DNA of 5,940 bases, taken from JBKJUK01 sp046590705. GTDB lineage: Bacteria > Acidobacteriota > Thermoanaerobaculia > Gp7-AA8. Below the pieces are notes generated by a model that searched no databases, was not told where the DNA came from, and saw only the letters and a program-made list of their open reading frames with translations. Of this stretch, positions 1-5,940 are shown in pieces. Position 1 is the first letter of the stretch; every line of letters begins with the position of its first letter. The DNA is taken from NCBI GenBank assembly GCA_046590705.1, contig JBKJUK010000160.1:1-5940 (forward strand), in the 5' to 3' direction. Both the position numbers and the translations under genes were made by a program.

Positions 1-2
1 TC

Positions 3-2006
3 CCCGGACTCGAGGAAGTGGTGGCATCAGTAGGTCGATACTTCACGCGTGACGGCAAGCTCCGCGAGGATGCTTCGCCACAACTTCGCTCCATTCGACA
101 GAAGATGCAGACGCGCAGGGCGTCGATTCACCGCACCCTTTCCGATCTCATGGATCGAAACAAGGACGCGGTGCAGGAACCGCTGGTCACGATCAGGGGA
201 GATCGTTACTGCATCCCGGTGAAAGCGGAACGCCGCAGCGAACTTCCCGGCATTCTTCACGAGCGTTCCGGCTCAGGTGCTTCATTCTTCATCGAGCCGC
301 TTCCGATCGTCGAGATGAACAACGACCTCGCGGAGCTTCTGATCCAGGAGCGCGAAGAGATCGCCCGCATCACCCGGCACATTGCCTGGCAACTCACATC
401 ATCGGCCGACTCCATCGCCGAGGCCGTGGGAATCGGCGCAGAATTCGACGCTATGCAAGCCTGCGCCATCTTCCACCAGACCGTCGGCGCATCGCGTCCC
501 CACTTTTCCGAGGAAGGCGAGTTGCTGATCGTCGAAGGCCGTCATCCACTGCTGGACGAGAGGGCCGCTGAGATGCGACAGCAGGCCTTCGGAGAAGCAG
601 AGAGCAACCGGAAAGTGATCCCCACCACCATTCATCTGACGCGCTCGCAGCCAACACTGGTGATCAGCGGTCCGAACGCGGGAGGAAAAACGGTTGCTCT
701 GAAATCAGCAGGATTGCTGGTGGCCATGGCCCTCAGCGGCCTGCCCCTTCCGGCGGGAGAAGGCAGCATCATCCCCGTCGTCGACGGCCTCCACGTACTG
801 ATTGGCGACGACCAGGACGTGCTCGAGCAACTCTCGACCTTCTCTGCATACCTGACCAGACTGCGGCGAATTCTGGAGCAGGCCAGCACTCACTCCATGG
901 TGCTCCTCGACGAACTCGGCTCGGGCACGGATCCTGAGGAAGGTTCCGCGCTGGCGGCCTCGGTGATCGAGTTTCTGCTCGACCAGGGTTCACTCCTCAT
1001 CGCCACTACACATCTATCAGCGGTCAAGACTTTCGCAGTCAGCGATTCCAGGGTCGCCAATGCCTCCATGGAGTTTGATCCTGCCTCGGGACGCTCGACC
1101 TTCCGGATGATCAACGGTGTACCAGGTCGCAGCCGCGCCATCGACGTCGCAGCCGCAGTCGGCCTTCCTGCTTCAGTGATTGCCGCCGCACGAGAAAGAG
1201 TCGGAAGCAAGTTCGCCGATGCCGACGTCCTCATGAATCAGCTGGAAGGACAGCTTGCTTCCGTTCGAGCCGAACGGGACGCACTCGAAAAATTGCGTCA
1301 GGAAAGCGAGATCGTCGTTCGTGAGATCGAGAACGAGCGCAACGCCATAGCCGACGAGCGAAAAAAGCTGGGGACAAACTACCGCGAGCAGCTGGACCGC
1401 CTTCGCGACGGTGTCGCTGCGTCCGTCCAGCGCGAACTCAAACGCCTTGGGCAACTCGACCAGGGGACTCGCGAGAAGACCCGTGCATCTACGCTGGCCC
1501 GTCAGGTCGTCCCCGACGTCCTGCTGCCGCACGAAGCGTTCGCTCCACCGGCCGTGATCAAGCCGGGCGATGTCGTCGAGCATCGGCGCTTTCGTTTCCA
1601 GGGTTCGGTGAGCACCATCGACGGTGAGCGAGTGACCATGATCGTGAACGGCAAGAAGATGCAGGCTGAACTGGCCGACCTCACGCCACTGGTCAAAGCA
1701 GCACCGAAGAACACCACGAAACAGGCGCCGAAAGCGTCAGCCGATTCCGAGACGGCCGAAGTCGCGGCCGAACTCAATCTCATCGGGCAACGAGTTGATG
1801 ATGCACTCGAGGAAATGGACCGATTTCTGGATCAGTCACTCCTGGGCGGCAAGCGTGCGGTAAGAATCATCCACGGTTTCGGCACCGGGACACTGCGCCG
1901 CAGCGTCAGGGAAGAACTGCGCCGCCACAAAGGCGTGAAATCACATCGACCTGGCGACGAACACGAAGGCGGAGACGGAGCCACGGTAGCAGTGTTGGAC
2001 GTTTGA
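3..2006 (+). CDS. mutS2: Endonuclease MutS2 (MutS-family ATPase with C-terminal Smr domain), 5'-truncated by the window edge
   Basis: MutS2 is a dimeric MutS-family ATPase without the mismatch-recognition domain. It is linked to suppression of homologous recombination and, in some Firmicutes, to splitting collided ribosomes. The frame is open to base 3, and the first visible residues (PGLEEVVASVGRYF) already lie inside the core domain, so about 110-130 N-terminal residues are missing; GTG at 18 is not the true start. Numbering from base 18: MutS core 1-210 with ERSGSGASFFIEP (82-94); Walker A GPNAGGKT (218-225, bases 669-692); IGDDQ plus STFSAY signature (262-278); Walker B MVLLDELGSGTDP (294-306); TTHL switch (330-333); NASMEFD and GVPGRS (348-372); charged coiled coil about 400-480; KOW/SH3-like segment about 513-558; linker; Smr domain about 585-660 with HGFGTGTLRR (619-628). 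The Smr LDLRG/LDLHG motif reads LNLIG, and the usual STFSxH histidine is Tyr. With the missing part the protein would be near 790 residues, the family norm. TGA stop at 2004-2006. Identification is very secure. Confidence 0.97.
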   Translation, partial: PGLEEVVASVGRYFTRDGKLREDASPQLRSIRQKMQTRRASIHRTLSDLMDRNKDAVQEPLVTIRGDRYCIPVKAERRSELPGILHERSGSGASFFIEPLPIVEMNNDLAELLIQEREEIARITRHIAWQLTSSADSIAEAVGIGAEFDAMQACAIFHQTVGASRPHFSEEGELLIVEGRHPLLDERAAEMRQQAFGEAESNRKVIPTTIHLTRSQPTLVISGPNAGGKTVALKSAGLLVAMALSGLPLPAGEGSIIPVVDGLHVLIGDDQDVLEQLSTFSAYLTRLRRILEQASTHSMVLLDELGSGTDPEEGSALAASVIEFLLDQGSLLIATTHLSAVKTFAVSDSRVANASMEFDPASGRSTFRMINGVPGRSRAIDVAAAVGLPASVIAAARERVGSKFADADVLMNQLEGQLASVRAERDALEKLRQESEIVVREIENERNAIADERKKLGTNYREQLDRLRDGVAASVQRELKRLGQLDQGTREKTRASTLARQVVPDVLLPHEAFAPPAVIKPGDVVEHRRFRFQGSVSTIDGERVTMIVNGKKMQAELADLTPLVKAAPKNTTKQAPKASADSETAEVAAELNLIGQRVDDALEEMDRFLDQSLLGGKRAVRIIHGFGTGTLRRSVREELRRHKGVKSHRPGDEHEGGDGATVAVLDV

Positions 2007-2010
2007 GAGA

Positions 2011-2074
2011 CGAATGGAGAATGGAGAATGCAGAATGGAGAATGTTAAAAGCAAAGGCGCGGTTCGCCTTTGAC
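2011..2074 (+). repeat. Left half-copy of a palindromic repeat element (heptad arm plus stem-loop)
   Basis: The repeat starts four bases after the mutS2 stop. Bases 2012-2046 are five tandem 7-mers: GAATGGA, GAATGGA, GAATGCA, GAATGGA, GAATGTT. They are followed by AAAAGC and a perfect 8-bp stem, CAAAGGCG (2052-2059) and CGCCTTTG (2065-2072), around the loop CGGTT. The block 2011-2053 recurs at 2160-2202 with one mismatch (A2034 against G2183), and the next 21 bases recur with four mismatches, ending in CCTTTGAC in both. Unlike the second copy, no inverted arm follows here, so this looks like a truncated element or the remnant of one that was broken. Bases 2013-2048 are perfectly complementary to 2224-2259. 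Confidence 0.9.
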
Positions 2075-2091
2075 CGTGGCTTCCGCTGCGA

Positions 2092-2157
2092 CGTCATTCC
2101 GATGAGCACGCGATGCTTTGGCGAGCTTGCGAGGTGTGCGTGCGAAGAGGAATGATG
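2092..2157. repeat. REP-like imperfect hairpin with an internal G.A mismatch loop
   Basis: Seen in the sequence: TCATTCC (2094-2100) pairs with GGAATGA (2149-2155), and GCACGC (2106-2111) pairs with GCGTGC (2138-2143). Between them GATGA (2101-2105) faces GAAGA (2144-2148), which aligns as G.A, A.G, T-A, G.A, A.G. C2092-G2157 and a G.T wobble (2093/2156) extend the stem. The terminal loop is 26 bases. Short palindromes beginning with GTCATTCC and ending with GGAAT are a recognisable type of dispersed intergenic repeat in many bacterial genomes, so a dispersed-repeat copy is my preferred reading. There is no T-run after the stem, so it is not a standard intrinsic terminator. It lies between the two copies of the heptad element. 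Confidence 0.65.
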
Positions 2158-2159
2158 AC

Positions 2160-2259
2160 CGAATGGAGAATGGAGAATGCAGGATGGAGAATGTTAAAAG
2201 CAGAGTCGCAGTCCGCCTTTGACTTAACATTCTCCATTCTGCATTCTCCATTCTCCATT
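2160..2259 (+). repeat. Complete palindromic repeat element with 36-bp arms built of 7-base units
   Basis: The left arm (2162-2197) and right arm (2224-2259) are complementary over 36 bases with one mismatch, G2183 against T2238, which is a G.U wobble in RNA. The loop is 26 bases (2198-2223). The left arm is five tandem 7-mers (GAATGGA, GAATGGA, GAATGCA, GGATGGA, GAATGTT) plus TAA overlap; the right arm is the same set inverted (CATTCTC-type units). The loop corresponds to the stem-loop of the half-copy at 2052-2072, but here its stem is damaged (CAGAGTCG against CGCCTTTG). The right arm ends on the first two bases of the dnaG TTG codon. The organisation resembles a non-autonomous palindromic mobile element (MITE or REP type); no transposase or clear target duplication is seen. 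Confidence 0.88.
2219..2247 (+). promoter_or_regulatory. Weak candidate sigma-70 promoter inside the repeat element, upstream of dnaG
   Basis: TTGACT (2219-2224) is a good -35 match. With a 17-base spacer it is followed by CATTCT (2242-2247), which keeps only the A at position 2, T at position 3 and T at position 6 of TATAAT. A start point would fall near 2254, giving a dnaG mRNA with almost no leader and without the sequestering stem. The -10 is poor and the arm repeats ATTCT every seven bases, so a chance match is quite possible. Confidence 0.2.
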
Positions 2260-4000
2260 GCCTTACCTCGATCTCAATGATTCCGTAGTGGCGCAGGTGC
2301 GCGAGGCGGCCGATATGGTCGACTTTGTCGGACAGGTCACTCCGCTGAAAGCTGCAGGACGCAGCCATAAGGGTCTGTGTCCATTTCATCGCGAGAAGTC
2401 TCCTTCATTTCACGTCGACCGCGGCAAGGGGCTGTTCTACTGTTTTGGGTGCGGTGCTGGTGGCGACGTCTTCAAGTTCCTCATGCTGGCCGAGCGCTTC
2501 ACCTTTCCTGAAGCTGTCGAGCATGTGGCGGCGCGTGTTGGAATCGAGCTGCCGAGGAAGAAACGCACAGGCGACGACATCGAGAAAGACTCGCTCTTCC
2601 AACTGATGGAAGATGCGGCCGAGGCCTATCATCAGGCGTTGGGATGGACGCCCAATGTGGCAGAGCGTTATCTTCGGGAGCGAAACGTCGATCCTGAAAT
2701 CTGGCGACGATACGGATTCGGATACGCGCCAGACAGTTGGGATTATCTGCTCACCAGACTTGGTGGCAAACATGGGAACAAGAAGCTCGAGGCAGCCGGG
2801 CTGATCCTGCCGCGGAAAAGTGGCGAGGGGTTTTACGACCGCTTCAGGAATCGTCTGCTGGTGCCGATTCATTCGGAAGTCGGCTCATTGATCGGATTTG
2901 GCGGTCGTTCGCTTGACGGAACGGACCCGAAATATCTGAACTCTCCCGAGTCGGCGATTTTCAACAAGTCGAATCTTCTCTATAACCTGCATCGCGCGAA
3001 AGAGAAGATCAGAAAGTTGGAACGAGCAATCCTCGTCGAGGGTTACTTCGACTGCATCAGCCTCGATCACGCCGGAGTTCCGGGCGTCATTGCATCGATG
3101 GGGACGTCCTTGACACCAGGTCAGGCCAGTCTGCTTCGTCGCTACGCGAAGCGGGTGGTCATTGCCTATGACGGCGACGAGGCGGGACGAAACGCAACGT
3201 TGCGTGCAGCGCCGGTTCTCCTGGCCGCGGGGATTATGGTCCATGTCGTGGATGTGGGCGCTGGGTGCGATCCTGACACTTACCTTCGCGACCGCGGACT
3301 GGAAGCGACCATGGAACTTCTCGGACAACCTCAGGACGTGTTCACCTTCGCCATGAGTCGAGTCGCGGCCCGACCGGCCGAACTGAGCGGGACCGAGAAG
3401 ACTGCGGCGCTCGAGCAGCTCGCTCCCCTTCTGACAGCAGTGACCGACCCTGTCATCCGCAACGATGCAGCGCAGCGCATCGCCGATCATTTTCGTCTTG
3501 AATTTGAGACGGTCTGGGCAAAATTCAGAGGGAAAGGACTGCGCGCGCTCAACGATCCGACAGTGCGGGCGCCCATTTCGACGGGCGAAACGATCATCCT
3601 TCGGGCAGCGTTGAACGAAGAGTTACCGCGCGAACTCGCTCTGCAATTGCGGGAAGAATATTTCGAAGACGCAACCACTCGGGCGGTGTTCCGCGCCATC
3701 GCTCCAGCACTTTCTTCTGGCCAACCCCTTGATTTTCCAGCGATTGCGACCGATCTTAAGTCCGAGACAGCGCTCGCCAAGCTCTCTGAAGTAGCACTGG
3801 CAGATGGAGCAGAGGACGGATACAACGCGAAATCGCTCGAAGACATCGTCCGTCGCATGGGCAGACGCTACCTCGAAAGGCGTCTGATGGAGATCCAGCT
3901 CGAAACCCAGGAGGCCGTCCGCGATGGTGACACTGAACGTCACCGATTACTCAACATTGAAAAGATCGAGCTCTCCAGACACATCCACACACTGAAATAA
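2258..4000 (+). CDS. dnaG: DNA primase DnaG
   Basis: DnaG synthesises the short RNA primers used at replication forks, working with the DnaB helicase. The 580-residue product is of normal length. The N-terminal CHC2 zinc domain has C41, H44, C62 and C65 (CPFH ... YCFGCGAGGDVFKF), one residue off the E. coli numbering, which supports TTG 2258 as start; an in-frame TAA at 2225-2227 blocks longer forms. The RNA polymerase core carries DRFRNRLLVPI (194-204), GFGGRSL (213-219) and KYLNSPES (225-232). The TOPRIM domain has E261 (LVEGYFD), D305 and D307 (AYDGDEAGR), and D338 and D340 (CDPDTYL); Cys337 occupies a position usually Lys or Glu. Residues about 445-580 are the helical helicase-interaction region. 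No Shine-Dalgarno sequence precedes the start: the upstream bases are the pyrimidine-rich arm of the repeat, and TTG overlaps its end. GTG at 2288 or 2297 would cut into the conserved N-terminus. TAA stop at 3998-4000. Confidence 0.97.
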   Translation: MPYLDLNDSVVAQVREAADMVDFVGQVTPLKAAGRSHKGLCPFHREKSPSFHVDRGKGLFYCFGCGAGGDVFKFLMLAERFTFPEAVEHVAARVGIELPRKKRTGDDIEKDSLFQLMEDAAEAYHQALGWTPNVAERYLRERNVDPEIWRRYGFGYAPDSWDYLLTRLGGKHGNKKLEAAGLILPRKSGEGFYDRFRNRLLVPIHSEVGSLIGFGGRSLDGTDPKYLNSPESAIFNKSNLLYNLHRAKEKIRKLERAILVEGYFDCISLDHAGVPGVIASMGTSLTPGQASLLRRYAKRVVIAYDGDEAGRNATLRAAPVLLAAGIMVHVVDVGAGCDPDTYLRDRGLEATMELLGQPQDVFTFAMSRVAARPAELSGTEKTAALEQLAPLLTAVTDPVIRNDAAQRIADHFRLEFETVWAKFRGKGLRALNDPTVRAPISTGETIILRAALNEELPRELALQLREEYFEDATTRAVFRAIAPALSSGQPLDFPAIATDLKSETALAKLSEVALADGAEDGYNAKSLEDIVRRMGRRYLERRLMEIQLETQEAVRDGDTERHRLLNIEKIELSRHIHTLK

Positions 4001-4086
4001 TTGGTGTCCTCTGGCGATTACGTGATTGTCCTCTCTGGAGCCATTGCTTCGAGTCCGTACTCAACGATTACGGAAACGAAACAAGG

Positions 4087-4098
4087 TCTCGATCGAGA
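4087..4098. other. 12-base perfect palindrome in the dnaG-rpoD spacer
   Basis: TCTCGATCGAGA is its own reverse complement; a G/T pair and a G-C pair extend it by two positions on each side (4085-4100). It lies about 125 bases before the rpoD start codon. It could be a regulator site, but no flanking promoter is visible and palindromes of this length occur by chance. Confidence 0.25.
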
Positions 4099-4159
4099 TC
4101 TGAAGTGCCTGGTGGCTCGCGGCGGAGCGTTTCTGACGCTACTTACAAGAGAGCGATAA

Positions 4160-4224
4160 ATGACAACACGTCTTTGCGCGGCCGGAACGGAACTGGAATC
4201 TTTTTGCACGAGGGGGTCGGCGAC

Positions 4225-4228
<4 letters not shown>
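4160..4228 (+). CDS. Possible 22-codon leader ORF overlapping the rpoD start codon
   Basis: ATG at 4160 opens a 22-codon frame (MTTRLCAAGTELESFCTRGSA, then T) that ends at TGA 4226-4228. The stop overlaps the proposed rpoD start in the arrangement TTGA. AGAGAG (4148-4154 region) lies about seven bases before the ATG as a weak ribosome binding site. The product has no recognisable domain. The stop-start overlap is what translational coupling would look like, but an ORF this short is expected by chance, so this is a low-confidence call. Confidence 0.2.
4210..4216 (+). promoter_or_regulatory. Ribosome binding site of rpoD
   Basis: GAGGGGG sits eight bases before TTG 4225. It is the only purine-rich, anti-16S-like word upstream of the sigma-factor region 1.1 sequence and is the reason for choosing this TTG over the in-frame TTGs at 4174 and 4204 or GTG at 4105. 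Confidence 0.6.

Positions 4229-5940
<1,712 letters not shown>

Larger units (their letters stand above)
4001..4224. other. dnaG-rpoD spacer, no convincing promoter or terminator
   Basis: The 224 bases between the dnaG stop and the rpoD start have no stem followed by a T-run and no pair of -35/-10 boxes that I would defend; the best -10-like word is GATAAA at 4155-4160 with only TCTGAC at a suitable -35 distance. The rpoD reading frame is open back to 3961, but this stretch carries no conserved sigma-factor sequence, and the in-frame GTG at 4105 and TTGs at 4174 and 4204 lack good ribosome binding sites. Absence of both signals fits read-through from dnaG into rpoD. Confidence 0.6.

Noticed and set aside
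890..1583. Overlapping - strand open frames (114 and 136 codons) opposite mutS2
   Set aside because: They lie across the Walker B to coiled-coil coding region of mutS2; the composition is that of a reversed GC-rich gene with no family features.
2094..2259. Intrinsic terminator for mutS2
   Set aside because: Both hairpins are strong but neither is followed by a T-run, and the 36-bp AT/GC-mixed arms are far longer than a normal terminator stem.
2011..2259. CRISPR array
   Set aside because: Only two direct copies with one long non-spacer interval, plus an inverted copy; the units are 7-base tandem repeats and there is no regular repeat-spacer pattern or cas gene.
2885..3490. 201-codon open frame on the - strand opposite dnaG
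   Set aside because: Antisense shadow of the strongly conserved primase core and TOPRIM domain; no recognisable motif and no ribosome binding site that stands out.
3975..4014. Stem CCAGACAC / GTGTCCTCTGG around the dnaG stop as a terminator
   Set aside because: It needs a three-base bulge, the loop is long, and no T-run follows.
4132..4160. Sigma-70 promoter TCTGAC / GATAAA ahead of rpoD
   Set aside because: The -35 word matches too few consensus positions and the GATAAA overlaps the start of the small leader frame; not better than chance.
4105..4224. Longer rpoD starting at GTG 4105 or TTG 4174 or 4204
   Set aside because: The extra residues do not resemble sigma region 1.1 and the upstream sites lack a Shine-Dalgarno word, whereas TTG 4225 has GAGGGGG eight bases upstream and begins directly before the conserved VEDKY.

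Overview
The window carries three housekeeping genes in a row on the + strand: the 3' part of mutS2, a complete dnaG (DNA primase), and rpoD (primary sigma factor) running off the right edge a few codons before its expected end. All three are intact by motif content. The DNA is moderately GC-rich and its non-AUG starts (TTG for dnaG and rpoD) are typical of GC-rich bacteria. The dnaG-rpoD pair is the core of the macromolecular-synthesis operon of bacteria, here with mutS2 upstream instead of rpsU. Gene order and the character of the RpoD N-terminus suggest an Acidobacteriota-like bacterium, but this is a memory-based inference of low to moderate confidence; no rRNA or other marker is present.

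Layout. 1-2006: mutS2, missing about the first 110-130 codons. 2007-2257: a 251-base spacer almost completely filled by repeats. It holds (i) a left half-copy of a palindromic element whose arm is five tandem 7-base units (2011-2074), (ii) a separate hairpin of the short dispersed palindrome type with an internal G.A-mismatch loop (2092-2157), and (iii) a complete palindromic copy of the first element (2160-2259) whose right arm runs into the TTG start codon of dnaG. 2258-4000: dnaG. 4001-4224: a spacer without a clear promoter or terminator, with a 12-base palindrome, a possible 22-codon leader ORF ending on the rpoD start codon, and a GAGGGGG ribosome binding site. 4225-5940: rpoD.

Function. 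DnaG makes RNA primers for replication; RpoD directs RNA polymerase to housekeeping promoters; MutS2 is a MutS-family ATPase with a C-terminal Smr domain linked to recombination control or ribosome rescue. Same strand and short spacers allow co-transcription, but the hairpins between mutS2 and dnaG would interrupt or process such a transcript.

I do not see a new defence or biosynthetic system. The unusual part is the mutS2-dnaG spacer: a stacked, nested set of palindromic repeats that supplies the immediate 5' context of an essential gene, removes any visible Shine-Dalgarno sequence, and would bury the dnaG start codon at the base of a 36-bp RNA stem.
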